Origin: Brienomyrus brachyistius
Taxonomy: Eukaryota > Chordata > Actinopteri > Osteoglossiformes > Mormyridae
Direction: 5' to 3'
NCBI RefSeq assembly: GCF_023856365.1
Contig: NC_064540.1
Span: forward strand, 5,882,001-5,946,000
DNA length: 64,000 nucleotides
In this document: piece after piece, positions 35,721-49,600 of the stretch
Layout of the letters: every line of letters starts with the position of its first letter
Numbering within the stretch: the first letter of the stretch is position 1
Made by a program: the position numbers and the translations under genes
The notes under the pieces: model-generated
The model's database searches: none
Told to the model about the DNA's origin: nothing
What the model saw: only the letters and a program-made list of their open reading frames with translations

Positions 35721-37621
35721 TAGGGAAAATAAAGGGAAGCGTAAAGTGGGGCTGAGGAATGGAGGGATAGAGAAAGAGTGATGGAGGCCAAGGAACCGCA
35801 GATGTGTGGAGCGAGGGCAGGGGAGCAGGGTGACATGAGAGGACGGAAATAGGAGAGCAGAATGGTGGGGGACGGGGGCCTCGTTTGCAGGGAAGGACGG
35901 GGGGGGTGGGGAACTGATTAAAGGTCAAAAAATGGGGGCGGTAAGAGAGGGGCAACAGGAGAGATGGGCTGACATGGAGAAGCAGCCAGGCACGTCTCTG
36001 GGGAGTCTGTCATGTGCGCTCTCACTGTAGCTTAAGAGTTTGTGTTTTGGGCCCATAGGGACTAAGCTGCTGACAGAGCTGTCAAAAATGCCAGAGGCAT
36101 AAATACACATGGTGATCATTACCAGAATCCTGCCCATAACTCAGCTCCTCCCTTGCAACCCCCCCCCCCCCCCCCCCCCTCCCCGGACATGGAAATTCTC
36201 CCCAGCATTCCGGGCCACTGTTGTCGAAAGCACGGGCCCGGTAGTTGTGCAATCGTTTTTGGACATGAGCGGACCCATAAACTTCGGCCTTCCAGGACGC
36301 CACCGAGTCACAGCTGCCCGGTTCCTATTTGCTGCGAGAGGAAACACATCAAGGTCTGCAGTTATGCTCCAGGCCCCAGTGACAACAGGACACAGGCACC
36401 TACTGCTTAGCATCTTTAAGAGGCTGACTGGGGCTCGCACTCTCTGCTTTGACCCCCCTAAAGGGCACAGACTGATGACAGCCTCCGTTTAGATCTCTGC
36501 TATTGCAATGAGAGGAAGCAAAAACATGGAATTGTCCGGGGTTCCCCAAGGACTGGGTTGGGAAACGCTGCCTTAGACAGGCTGCCAGTCCATTACAGGG
36601 TACACACACAGCATCATGGGTAACACTTCATATCTCGAGACTTCAGAGTATCTGGAGCAAACCTATTCACTGAAAGAACCTGCAGACTCCATTTATTGGA
36701 ACCCATAATCCTAGGGGTGAGCGGCACCACTGTGCCCCCCATTTTGGTGCTTTCAATTTAATATATTTTGACTGTCTGGGTGTCCCATAATCAGCGTCAA
36801 GGAACAATTCATTCCAAGGCACAATAACGGGGATAGAGTCACAATATAAGCAATGCACAGCTGTTTGGTTACGGCACGGCTCTTCTGCGTTGTTTCATTG
36901 CCATCTAGTGAGAAAAATCAGAAGCAGCTATGCAGAATTTTTGTGCAGTCATTATGATACGGTATTCTATTTACTCTTTTAACTCGTCTCTGCGGTTATT
37001 TTTATGACGCTGTCAAAAAGGTACGTCACATAACCTGTCATGTACAAGAACGTTGGATTGAATGAGATTAATGGTGAATATCTGATACATGTAAGACATA
37101 AACACACTGTGCAGAGAAAATGAGGGTTTGAACCTGTTATTTATAACCGTGGTTGTACCGGTGATTGAATGGGACCTCCAGTATAATCAGGAATGGATTT
37201 CCATTCCCAGTGGGAGGAGTGCAGTTTGGGAAAGACCTTTTAAATGTGCAATGGGAGACGACTGAAATCGCTTTGGCTGGACACGGGGAGGAAGAGAGAA
37301 GAGCCAGCAGCCAAGCTGTTATTTTGACAGGTTGCAATCTGTGATAAAAGTCAGTCAATGCTACGGGACCTCTAAGGTGCTTTCACATCCTGAAATGATA
37401 GCGATCTCTGTTTTGCATTCGCGCGCCACGTTAGTTTGCACTGAAACGGCGGCGACGGGACCATTTTCCATAAGCCGGCAAGTCCGAGAAGCTGCACAGA
37501 ACCTTGAAGACCCTGGATTGCATGCTAGTCCATCCACATTCACAGCAAGCTCACATTAATATCTGTCACTGTATATTTTACACAATCACCAAACGGACTG
37601 TATTATTGATATTTGCATTAG

Positions 37622-37672
37622 TTTTTATTTAACAGACGTTTTCGTCCAAAGCGGCGTACCCGTTATGTTACT
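37622..37672 (-). mobile_element. L2/SINE tail fragment
   Basis: TTATTTAACAGACGTTTTCG, TCCAAAGCGGCGTACC is the complement of the shared LINE/SINE 3' tail, here alone. Confidence 0.5.
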
Positions 37673-39609
37673 ATTTAATAAAAAATAACTTACCCATACG
37701 TCCGAACGTGATATTTACGTATACCATACAGCACCTGCACATCCATGAAGAATAGCCCAGGAAGCACATGGGATACGCAAGGGCACACCCTGCATGTGAC
37801 GTCATATGTGGTCGGGCAACACCAAGTAGCTGCAGGAGTATTCAAGCGATAACACAGTGTGATCAGCATATTAGGGATTGTTATCAAACATTTCATATCC
37901 AAAGTGTATTAATATTTGTTAGTATATGTATGTGTAATATGTATATATAATCTCTGTGCATGCGGATTTCCTAGGCAGTCACTTCTGGCGCGAGGCGGGG
38001 GATGCCCTCGACGGAATGGCAGTCCATCATGCGCGCGGAGGAAGCGAAAAAGTGCAATAACACCGAGGGAACATTGAGAAAACAGACTAATTGACTTCCC
38101 AGGCGTATTGACGCATTCAGAAGGCAGAGCAATAAATGCAAGCACTCATACAACTGAATGGTACAATGATGAAGTAACAGTATACAGGATACAGAGCTGT
38201 ATCCTGAAATCACTGCTCCCTTCGGTGTCGTGTTAAGACGAATAGCTGCCGCTGTTAATGTGTTGATCATGTCAGAGAGTTCAAGCAGATGACAACCTGC
38301 CAGCAGAACCCCCTGCCCCCAGCCAAAGTACCCTCTCCTTCTTAATCACTAAACCTTAAGATTAATAGCGACTTTCACTGGGATTTCCACTGCATTCCTG
38401 ACTAAGCTGGAGGATAAGTTTGTTCACCGCTGTAGTTGTGGTACCTGATAGACGTTTCCATTCCATGCACATACTGGACAGTAACATACCAATAAAGTAA
38501 ATGCGGAGCTGAGTACAAATAAACTGTGGATTGTGGCGGGAGAAAGAAAATCCACTTTTAATGTTTATATTTTTAGCAGGCAATGAAAAAACAGTTCGGT
38601 GTTGGCATTGAGTCCTTGGTTGTAACTTTCTCATGCTTGATTGAGGCTGCAGATTTCCGTAGAACTGTATAACAAAAAAACTTTTGCGTAAAATGCATAG
38701 ATAGATGTGACACTTGGGGTACTGCGTTTGGGGTGTCACTGTTGTGTTTTTCCCCCCTCATCAATCCATTCCAGAAAATGCGAAGACGACTGTACGCACT
38801 TGCTCGTGAAAATGAGCCGCTCTAGGCAGAATGTTTATGGAATGGATGTAGTTATACTTGAGTGGAGCGCCCTCTTGTGGTAAAATACATTGTTTCGATT
38901 ATGAATCAATCTGGAGACCAAAGGAATTTTAACACCCTGTAAAATCTTTCCTCGTGGTTCCAGTGCACTTAATAAGGTAGCCCTTTATTTCCAGAAATTA
39001 AATGAGGATCAGATTTGCAAAACTGAACTCGGCAGTATAACCTTAACCTGTGTGTATTCCGGTTTTTTTTCCCAGTACAAGGTAATTGTGCCCTGAGGAA
39101 TTTTGCCAGAATCACCAGATGTATAATACGCAGTTATCCTGTTTTAAAGTTTTTAATTGTGCCAGCCGCTGATGAACTTTCATTTCAAGACAATAACTAA
39201 AACTACAACAACCAGAGGCACATTAACATGGTTAGAGGTCCCCCCCACTATTTTCTATGATAGCGGAGCAAAGTGATTGGCACGGGGTGATTGAGTGGGT
39301 GAGAGAGGGGAGGGGCAACAGTTGATGGTGACCGGGGCCCCTGAGCTTTAGCCTGGGAAAGCCTGTGCATTAACGCGCATCTGACGGCCCCCCTCATCTA
39401 TGACCGATAATCTATGTCCAATCCATGCATCTGCAGAATAAAGCCACTCATTTTAGTCAATTCCTGACTGTTTGCTGGATTGGTTGTTCCGTGTACAGCA
39501 CTGTTTCCGCAACCGTGTATCATTTAGTCTTATTTTTAAAATATGATGTGGTGTAACATTCTAGAGAAATGACAAAAGATAAAAGAACAGAGGAACAGAA
39601 ATGAGAATA

Positions 39610-39806
39610 AGGGGCAGCTCAGCGGGTTTGGGTGCTGTACCAGTGATTGGAAGGTTGCCGGTGAGAATCCCAGGCTCAGCAGAGTGATGTCACTGTAGGG
39701 CTGGGGAAGGACCTTAAGCCCTAACTGTTCCCGCGATTGGTTAACCTTGCCTTTTCCAAACCGTACATCACTTTGGATAAAAGCCTCTGACCAATGAAAT
39801 GTACGT
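39610..39806 (+). mobile_element. tRNA-derived SINE with L2-type tail
   Basis: Forward: GGCAGCTCAGCGGGTTTGG, GGTTGCCGGTGAGAATCCC, AAGGACCTTAAGCCC and tail CACTTTGGATAAAAGCCTC. Confidence 0.78.
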
Positions 39807-42116
39807 AGCTATTCCGTGTTTCTTGAACATCTAAACAAAGCCCGGATGATAAACGTGCGTATAGAAACACCGTTTTGCTTGTGTGGCGCGTGTTTATGTG
39901 CTTGCTGCTTGTGGGCTGTTGTAATGCTCCAGAGTCATGTTATTTTTTAAGGGTAATGTTTACCTCCTACTCTTGTGTGCCTAAATTCCAGATCTATAGG
40001 CAGAACACTCCTTGTCCATCCAGACTGCGGGAAGTAAAGAAAATTAAATCAGAAATAGATAAGGCATCATTTGAATGACAGTATCAAATGCATTTCTCCC
40101 CAAACAAAAATGTTTTGTTTGCATTTTATTGGCATGGAAAAAAAACAACCACTAAACGAAACCATTTTCCAGAATTCTATACTTTATCACTGGGATGCGA
40201 CAAGTTTGCTGACGTTTTGTTTTACAGCACAAATTCTTTCCGACTGAGCATGCTTCCAGATGGACGCACAGACCTTTCCAAAAATGAATTTTATAGCAGA
40301 TGAAGTTTCCAAAAAGAAAAACACATTACAACTCTTATCTGCTTAAATCACCAGTTATTGACTAACGGTGAATTCTGTAACATAATAGGACAGAGTTGAT
40401 ATTTTGACAGCAACTCAACTTATTTCATGATGAAAACTGAGCTTAAGGCCGAGTAACATTTCATTGGATCTTTCAAGTTTTTGTTTCTGAAATTGAAACC
40501 AACTTAATGCAGATTCAGTGGCCTGTAACAATTTTGAAAGATAGTAAAATGTTTCCAACACACTGCTGCTATGGACTTACTGATTAGAAAGATTACGAGT
40601 TTATATCATGGAATTAAAAACTGTGGCCCAGTTGTCACAAAACTTTTTGAATGTTATTGTATCAAACTAAATGCAAACAGCAGACCTGCAGATATTACTT
40701 GCATAGACCTATTAATTCAATGACTAAAATAAACGCACACGCCAGTCCTGTGTACTGTTCTCTGTATGAAAATGGGTCTTTAGTCACCATGCTTTTTATT
40801 GATAGATTATACATAATACACCGATTACACAACCCCATCCATCTGTAGAAAACCAAAATTTACAAGAACAAGAAAACAATGCACCAATGGGAGCCAAGGT
40901 CAGAGTGCATCACCAGGTAAAATGGGAAACTCACCTACGCTCGTCTGCTTCAAATACATGAGACACGTCACCAACATGTCAGGTCAACACACAACAATTC
41001 GAGTTATGAATGAAAGTCTTTAGAACACAAAACTGTATATAAAACCAAGAGAATAAACAAAACCAAAAAATAAAAAAGCCGCCGCTCCCGTAGGCAGAGT
41101 GGCTGTTCAGAGTCCAGTGGACTGTGCTTATTTTTCCATTTCATTTTTTTTTTTCCTTTTTGGCAATTTCCACTCTGTTCACAAGCTTCTGTAGTTGTTG
41201 ATCTCGGACGCTGATCGTGCCCACTCACCCCCCCCTCCCCCCCCCGATTTTGCAGAAACTCCGGTGGCGGCTGCAGCTGGCGGATTCTAAATAGCGGGTG
41301 TCGTCATTTCCAAAGGTAAATGTGAAAAGAAATCACTGTCTAAGATCAACAGGTGTGTGAAAAACAGACCCTGCGCCCTGTGTTTCCCTCTTCCCACACG
41401 CAACTAAAGAACTTGTTGCCAGCACAAGTTGCCAGTTCTGCACCGCGGTGTTACAGGTCACGTCCGGTACTCCAGCGGACAGCGTGGCCCAGCTACATGG
41501 GGCGGAACCGAACGCTGGGACGGCAGCTGCGAAGGACGGGGCGGCCGGCCTTTAGCTACTCACAATGCTCTCCATTTGTGCCTCTGCTGTGTTGGAAAGG
41601 GAGAAGCAAGTAATTAACTCCTGGGATACTGTAGTTTTGGCCTTTTGCTCAATACAAGCAGTTCACATAATTAGTTTTGCAGGAAACACCTCTATAATAG
41701 CTTGTTAGGCTAACATAATATTCTAGCTCCAGTCTTCCGTTAAGTCCGAATTATGAATATATCCCACAAGACTATTATAAAACTACTTTCCCTGCGCAGT
41801 TCAGCTGGTTTTGACCATTGGGTTAATTTATCCAAAGTACTACTCCAGTACTCTGACCTGCCTGCTAAAGGACTGATATTTTAGGGGATGTTTTAGGGGG
41901 GAAAGTGGTGCAGAAAGCCAGCAGTATTAGAATAAGTGCTGCATCACTCAGAAACCAGCCAGGCTACCTTTTATCTGTGCGCTATATTGAAGGGGGAGAC
42001 AAAGCTGGAACCTTCACACCGGAAGCCGGCCTTTCACAAGCTCCTCAAAAGGCAAACAAGGAGGATACAGGATTAGTGCTTAAGGGGAGGGGGGCTACAA
42101 TACGCTCTTTATAGAC

Positions 42117-42122
42117 TTTATT
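42117..42122 (-). terminator. tead3: Candidate tead3 polyadenylation signal
   Basis: AATAAA on the minus strand about 700 bases past the tead3 stop. It is the first canonical hexamer I noticed there. A longer 3' UTR is possible, so this is tentative. Confidence 0.3.
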
Positions 42123-42696
42123 AGGTGGGGGGGATCGAGAAGAACTCAATTAGCATGTTATCCAAAAGCGCAGAGAGGAATAATGCGGGAACGGAGCAAT
42201 CCGAGTTTAAGGGGACTTTTATGAAAGACTAAAGACAAAGGGATCCTTAGCCCTGTTCTGCTTTGCGATTTAATGTTTTTCCTTATCTTGATTTCCTTTG
42301 CTTATCCAGGACGAGGTAGTCATCTGCGATTAAAGGACTTATTGGTCTCAAGACTTATATTTTAGAAAGGAAAACAGACAGAATGCATGCAAACCATTTC
42401 AAATGATTCTTCATAAACACTCAATAGCCCAGCAACAATTTTCCACCTCCCGCCCCACCCCTTGGCTAGAATACTAAAAACGTATCCGCACGCAATCCCC
42501 ACTCCCGGTCCGCACGCCCTCTTAACGAGAGCCTCGCTCGCTCGCTCACTCACCAACTTAAAACAGAAGGAATATCCCTGAAAGATTAAGGTACACGACT
42601 GAAAGACTGCTGGTTATTTTTGCTTGCTTGTTTTCCTATATTAAGAAGAGGAGGCAGAGAGCAGATAAACGCTCGTGTTTCTCATCACGCATGTGC

Positions 42697-42701
<5 letters not shown>

Positions 42702-42733
<32 letters not shown>
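42702..42733 (+). repeat. GT microsatellite in the tead3 3' flank or UTR
   Basis: About 15 GT units, 86 bases past the tead3 stop, so (AC)n in the transcript if transcribed. Confidence 0.9.
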
Positions 42734-42735
<2 letters not shown>

Positions 42736-42818
42736 TTGCATGTTTCCCCGGCTTTCGCTGTGAGCGATTTTCTTTCATGCCACCAGGCGCGAGCTGAAGC
42801 CCCTGCCAGTCACAGTGC

Positions 42819-42932
42819 CTAGTCCTTGATGAGTCGGTAGACGTGGTACTGTGCGCCGTGCTCACTGGCAGACACCTCAAACACGAAGGCTATGCACAGG
42901 AGGGTCTCCTGCGTGTCCCTGTTCGTCACCAC
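42819..42932 (-). CDS. tead3: tead3 last coding exon
   Basis: Acceptor GCGGTAG, 37 codons and stop TAG at 42819-42821. It encodes [37 protein letters not shown]. The C-terminus matches TEADs, where RLVKD or RLVKE is usual. Confidence 0.95.
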   Translation of the reverse strand: MVTNRDTQETLLCIAFVFEVSASEHGAQYHVYRLIKD

Positions 42933-45900
42933 CTACCGCAGGAGGACAGAGCGAAACAGTGAGCAAACGTCGCACAACACAACGACACAAGTACTTCTTA
43001 TGTCTCTAGTCTTGAAAGCCCATCATAATTCTGCATACTTGCTAGTTTTATCAAAGTTATGCGAAACGACCATATATTTGTGAAGATCTGACTTACAGGC
43101 CAAGAGAAAGAGCACCATCGCAAATACATGATCATTAAGGTAAGGGAGTCTGGCCGATCTGTCTCTGCACCCAGAAGGCAGTGGATTCGAATCCCACAAC
43201 AGGGATTCATATCAATATCGGACATCTGAACAAGACTCATAACCCCAGACGCTCCAGGATCATTGGACATTGGCAGACCCCTGCTTTCTGACCCCAAAAC
43301 CTGTACATGCACCTTGCAGAGAGCATGCAGCCGAGCGTGACCGTACCTGCAGGATGGTGAAGTTCTCTAGAACGCTGTTCATCATGTATTTCTCGGGCAG
43401 GTGCTTGAGCTTGTGGATGAAGTTGATCATGTACTCGCACATGGGGGAGCGGTGGATCCTGTACACGCACCTGCCGCCCTCTACGCGAGCAAACTCTGTC
43501 TGGGGGGGGGAAAATCAGCCGAAGTCAGACGGGGGGGGCATACACCACAGGTCATGTAAAGCGGGCGACTTGTGGGCAGTAGCAGCAGCCTCACCTCGAC
43601 CTTCTCCACCACCTGCTTGCCGAAGGAGCAGACCTTGGTGGAGACTGTGATGGTCATGTTGTCGGCGCTGCTGTACTGGCTGCTGACTCCGTAGAAGGAG
43701 CTGGGGCCGTCCTGCACGTCGCCGCCGCTCAGGTCCGCCTGTGGGTGACAGGTGACCCCCAGCCCCATCAGGGACAGGCGCCTCCACTGAGAGGAACAGT
43801 GCCCTCCTTCGATGGGGCTTCATATGACAGCTAACTTGGAGTGAAAACTTTATGTGACCTCCCAAGGCTGGAAGAGTATGTGGCTCATCCATCCATGCAT
43901 CCATCCATCCATCCATCCAGCCATGCATCCATCCATCCAGCCATCCATCCATCCATCCATGCATCCATCCAGCCATCCATCCATGCATCCATCCAGCCAT
44001 CCATCCACCCAGCCATGCATCCATCCAGCCATTCATTCATCCATCCATCCATCCATCCAGCCATCCATCCATGCATCCATCCAGCCATCCATGCATCCAT
44101 CCAGCCATCCATCCATGCATCCATCCAGCCATCCATCCATCCATGCATCCATCCAGCCATCCATGCATCCACCCAGCCATGCATCCATCCAGCCATTCAT
44201 GCATCCATCCATCCATCCATCCATCCATCCATCCATCCATCCACCCACCCACCCCCCCAACCACTTATCCGGTGAAGTCATGCTAGGCACCGTGAGCTGT
44301 GAGCACTCACCCAGAACTTGACCAGGAAGAAGGCGTTCTGGGGGCCCTTCTCGTAGAGATCCTTCAGGCCGCCCTTCCTCTCAGGAAACTTGTCATAGAT
44401 CTGCCGCACATCCACAGCCTCCAGCAGGGGGTCGCTGTAGGATGGGTTGGTCTGGCCGATGTGGACGAACAGATGCTTGCTGAACTGTAGTGGAGAGAGA
44501 TAACGGAAAGTGTTACAGATGGATGGTAGGGGAGCAGGGAGGGGCCGAGTGATGGGGGGGGAGAGGGCAAAACTTGCAGAAAATAAATTTCTGTGGGTTA
44601 TGGGCCTTGCTCAAGAGCCCACGGGTGACATCACTCTGCCAATACTGGGATTTGAACTGGTGACCTTCTGACCACAGGCACGGACATGTAATCCACAGAG
44701 CCAGGCACATTACTTATTGACTAAATTCAAATGAGTCCTGTAATTACAAGGATGTGCAGCCACTTCGAGAAGTTTGGGGCTTGCATTTAGCGAACTGGTC
44801 CCAGTTTAACGTGGCATTCCGAAAGTCCACAGGGACGATCTACCTGGACCGGACCTCGGAAACACACGAGGTGAGAGGAAGGCGAAGGTGTGGCTCAGTA
44901 TAACGCCTCACCGTGTCGGGGTCCCTCTGCACTTCCATGAAGGCCGAGTACTCCAGTAAGCGCAGCTTGGAGGAGGCGATGGTGCGGTCCTGCCACACGG
45001 GCACCGCCGTGGCAGCCGGGGCCAGCGGGGGCGCTAGAGGCTCGTAAGCTGGGCAGAGGCAAGGGACACTCGTGTCAGAGAGCAAAGGCTGAGAAGCCAT
45101 AAGCTGGGACATGAGCAACAAATGGAGGAACGTGCAACGTCTAAGCTTCTTAGCTTAAAGCATTTAACGCCATGTGGAAATTAGTCACAGCTTTTGCAGG
45201 TGCTGTGAGGTGTGAACAGGCACCATGTTTGCCCATCCATCCATCCATCCATCCATCCATCCATCCATCCATCCACTCAAATTACTCATCCTAGCAATCT
45301 AACTCCAGAAAGCAGACATTCCACACAACATACTGAATGCCTATTCACTGCAGATAATTTATTTATTTATATTTAGCTAATCCTTTTGTCCAAACCATCC
45401 ACAAGTGAGGATTAGAGAGCAGTGTCCTGGAAGCAATTAAGGGCCTTGCTTGATGGCCCAGCAGTGAGGAGTACTGTGCTGGCCACAGGATTTGAACCCA
45501 CAACCTTCTGGACATGGGACAGAGATTCATAACCTTGCTTAGCTAGACACAGAAGACATATGCAATGCATATCTTCACACAAGGCTGCCTGATAGCTGAT
45601 ATCTCCTTCAGTCAGGACTTCCATGGCTGATGGATAGGAGAGGTTTGAGCTTCTGATACCAGCTGGTAATCAGCAGGGCCTGTCAGAGAGCTGGAGATGT
45701 TCCCACCATACTCACTGGGTATGGGCGTGGGCACTGGGCCTTGTAAGTATGGCGTCTGCGAGAAGGGCTTGATGCTGGGGAAGGAAAGAGAGAGTGGGGG
45801 ACAGTTACAATCACGCCATTTCCAGCAGGGTACAGCTCAGCTGGGGCTTTAGCACAACTACGGTGAACAGCTCAGAGGCCGACTTACTCCTGAGGGGGTC

Positions 45901-46577
45901 CTGGGTGTCCAGGGATGGAGGTAGCCCAGAACTAGGGAGAAGATGTCAGAGAGTCAGAGCAACACAGAAAGGGGTTGGGTGGAACGAGAAGCCTAGTGTG
46001 TGTGCTGGTTACCATCTCAGACAGCCAGCACAAATCACTTGCGAGGACATTCGAATTAATCTTGGTATTAAAAAAAGTGACAATCATGCCGAGGAAACTA
46101 TCATATTCATAATTAACAACAGATGTTAATATATCAGAATATATATTGCCTGGTCAAATGGATTTGGGTCTGATGGATCGAATTGCAATAAAACAGCACA
46201 CACTGGCCCTAGAACATTTACATTGTATTTATTTAGCAAATGCTTTTATCCAAGGAAACATATAAATAAAATGTATTCCCTGGAACTACCGGGGATTAGA
46301 GCCTCCCTCAAGGGCTCAGCAGTGAAATCACTCTGCCACCTGTGGGATTCGAATCGGCGACCTTCTTAATTCCCTGGGCCGCACACTGCTCCCTAGTAAC
46401 ACCCTAGGGAGGACTCACCCGGGAAGGCGGGGGGTACGGTGACTGGGGCATGGGGGCCAGGGGGGTCTTCGTCATGCCAGGGGACACGATCTGCGCTGAG
46501 GAAAGTGCAGCCATGTTCTGCAGAGCCTTGTCTTTGGATGCCTGATCCTGCAGCAAGGGCAGGAGGGACATTTACCC

Positions 46578-46616
<39 letters not shown>

Positions 46617-49600
46617 TGTGTGTGTGAGTGAGTGTATACATACACACAGACACAGAGACATACAGAGACACACAGACACACAGACACACAGAGACAGACA
46701 CAGAGAGACAGACACAGAGAGACACAGAGACATACAGAGACAGACACAGAGAGACACAGACACATACAGAGACACACAGACACAGAGACACACAGACAGA
46801 GACAGACACAGACACAGAGAGACACAGACAGAGACACACAGACACACACAGACAGAGACACACAGACACAGACACACACAGAGAGACACAGACACACACA
46901 GAGAGACACAGACACAGAGACACAGACACAGAGACACAGACACAGAGACACACACACAGACACACACAGAGACACACAGACACACACAGACAGACACAGA
47001 GATTGATAGGACATTCCAGAAGTACCAAGCACCTTATCCCAAGCAGAGAAGAAAATCATCGCAGATGCTGCAATCTATCCTTGGAACTACACCGATAACT
47101 CAGTTAAGATTTTCAGTATTCAGTAGCAGTTGTGAGTTCATTCTGTGCCTTACAGCAGCAGCATGTTAACGTCGCAGAGCTGGAGAACAGGAAGAGCAAC
47201 CTGCAATGTTCTATGTGTTGCCCCAGAAGTGGGGGGGGGGGGGGAATGCTGGAACAAAAAAACAACACGAGGACTATTTCTCTGTCACACAGTCCGCTTC
47301 ATCCAGCCCTCACTGGCATCCCAGAATACACCACTATCTATATCTGAATATAACCAGACACTCAATAACACCTCACACCTCTTGCCTAAAGCAGATCATA
47401 CTGGAAAGGAAGCGCGTACTATTCTTGATGCTAATCCACCACGGAGGGAGGTGGCCACCGAACAGACACACGCTGTTAAATCCTCTAATTTTAGCATCTT
47501 AGCTACACAAAACCTGGCTCTCAAGTAACAAGGACCCAGTTGATTATCTTTCCAGCTACGCCCTTAAAAGGACATCCCTCTGACAGTGACAATAGCTTCC
47601 TCGCCATGACATAGGCAACACAAATCCTTATGCTCAACCATAAACACCCATCTGTCTTTGGAAATTCATAACGAGACACAAAGTCTAGCTGCTTATGCTG
47701 GCAACCATTGGGGGGAGGGGGGGGTGGTCCTGGAGCCAATCCCTGGCAGGAGGAAATCAGAGTCCCCAGAGGAGTCCCGTGTTTTTCAAGAATTCGTTTT
47801 TTTTTTTTTTTTTTTAATTATGGGCACGTGCAAAAAAGTACTTAGCTTTACCAGAGCCGTAGTCGGGATCCCTGGGTGAGTGTTAATGCTCTTGACTGCT
47901 AGCTGATAGCTCTCGCACTTACAGTGGAAATCCCAAAAGCCACTGCACGCCATCACTGCTCAGCAGGCTACCGGAAACAGCTTTTACAGTCCCTCCACTC
48001 GTACTCAAAGCAGCACTACGGAACAATCGGTGCTCAGAAAGCAAGGCTGCTTTAAGCGACAGACGCTCCTCGCCGTGTGTGGAGGCCACAAGCTTAAACG
48101 CTTCTTTGGTTATGAGTGGTAATCAGGTTCTCTCTCGACGGCCAAGGCTTCACGCACAATGGTCTCCATTCAGGACGCAGGACAAGGCTTTTCATTCTCC
48201 TCTTAGGCTGCACTCAATTGCCATCACTGCATACAACACAATTTCCCACTGTCGCCCTGCCAAAGGCGAGGAACGCTCTTGTTACAGGCCTGGCTACTGC
48301 CAAGCCTTCACAGTTCAAGCTCCGATGTTCTTATTGCAAGTTTCTATGACAACAGCTTCTCCCTATTTTACGATGCTCCAAAAAATGCGTTGTTACTGCA
48401 TCATGCCATGATCACCTTAAAAAAAAAAAAAAAAAACTAAAACAGCATCTTTGCCCCAGTCAGTAGAAAGAACCATGTTTATAGTTTATAGAGTTAATAT
48501 CCCCCCACCAATGTGAGCTGACAGGCTCACGAAAGCAAGCTAGTGGCCATAGCATCCTTAGAAAGCCCAGCTTCCTTTCCACGATGAATGGGATGCACAC
48601 ATGCATGAGTAAACAAGCTTAGCGCGAAACAGAATTAGTCTGTGATGAGGAGGACAGAGACGTTTTCAGGACGCCTTTTGTCTCGAGGGTACAGGCGTGG
48701 GTTAAAGTGGCCCGGGCGAGGCAAGCCGTGGCGTACAGTGAGTTACAAAGGAGCATGTGCGTCCCCCTGCCCCAGCAGAGCGGAGAGCCGCGTGGGCCGA
48801 GCCAGCAGAGAGGACGATAAAACTCCAGTGAAAAAACTTACCAGGTTCATGGCCTGAATCGAGGAAGAGAGACACCATTAGTGTAAAGCTCTTTAAGGAC
48901 GAAGGTCACCGTGTGCCACCTTCCTGTCAATTAAGTCATCCCTCCAGCAAAGTATACACACTTTGCAGGAGACTGTATACATCTGGCATGTGTGGCAGGT
49001 TGTGGCAGGTAATCCGACAGAATAAACCTGGTCCTATACACCTGACCATGCTGGGTATAGAATAGTGCACAGCCCTCTCTAAAATGGCATTAAAATGGCA
49101 TTAAAATTAAGCACACTAATGAAAAAGAAACCATTTATGAATTATATATCTGTGCTAGTAGCATCTTTCTACCAGGGTCAACAAACTATTACTGATTTCT
49201 CATATTGTAATAAAAAAAAAAAAATGACGAGAAGATGAAGGAAATGCTGATCTCCACAGGAAAAGAAAGAAACATCCAGAAAGACCCCCAAACATCAGTA
49301 TTAGATTCCCATGACAATCCCACCTGGGAGAGTGTAGCTGGTGACTGGAACCGCAGCCTAAGTCGTGGCTGTTTACTCAAGACAGAGTTGTGTTTCGTTG
49401 AAAGCGCTGAGGCTTGAAGACCATTTAGAACGATTAAAAATTAACCTCAGCCTTACACAATTCCAGTCAGTAACATGCGTCCCAGTCACCGGTTCAGTAT
49501 GGAGAATGAGAAACCCACAGGTGGGAGAGTGCGAGTGGGAGGTGGACAGGTACAGTGGTGGGGGGGGGGGGGGGTGAACAGGATCGACGAGGAGTGGCGG

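Larger units (their letters stand above)
20056..42818. other. Intergenic, part 2
   Basis: No gene recognised over about 23 kb. It holds SINEs, CA-ended repeats, a solo LTR, MITE-like elements, microsatellites and a CpG-dense block at 35570-35720. Stretches 27000-28900, 31900-34500 and 37700-39600 show no features to me beyond short SINE tails. Confidence 0.7.

Noticed and set aside
43180..43200. Possible tRNA gene from the B box GGATTCGAATCCC
   Set aside because: No cloverleaf or acceptor stem. It belongs to a SINE.
43841..44321. Open frames of 60-173 codons across the CATC array
   Set aside because: Period-4 repeat translated in all frames (HPSI or DGWM repeats). No gene.
46582..47169. Open frames of up to 211 codons over 46393-47169 on both strands
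   Set aside because: They translate simple repeats (Cys-Val-Ser or Thr-His-Arg-Asp) in several frames at once. Only 46419-46547 is a real exon.
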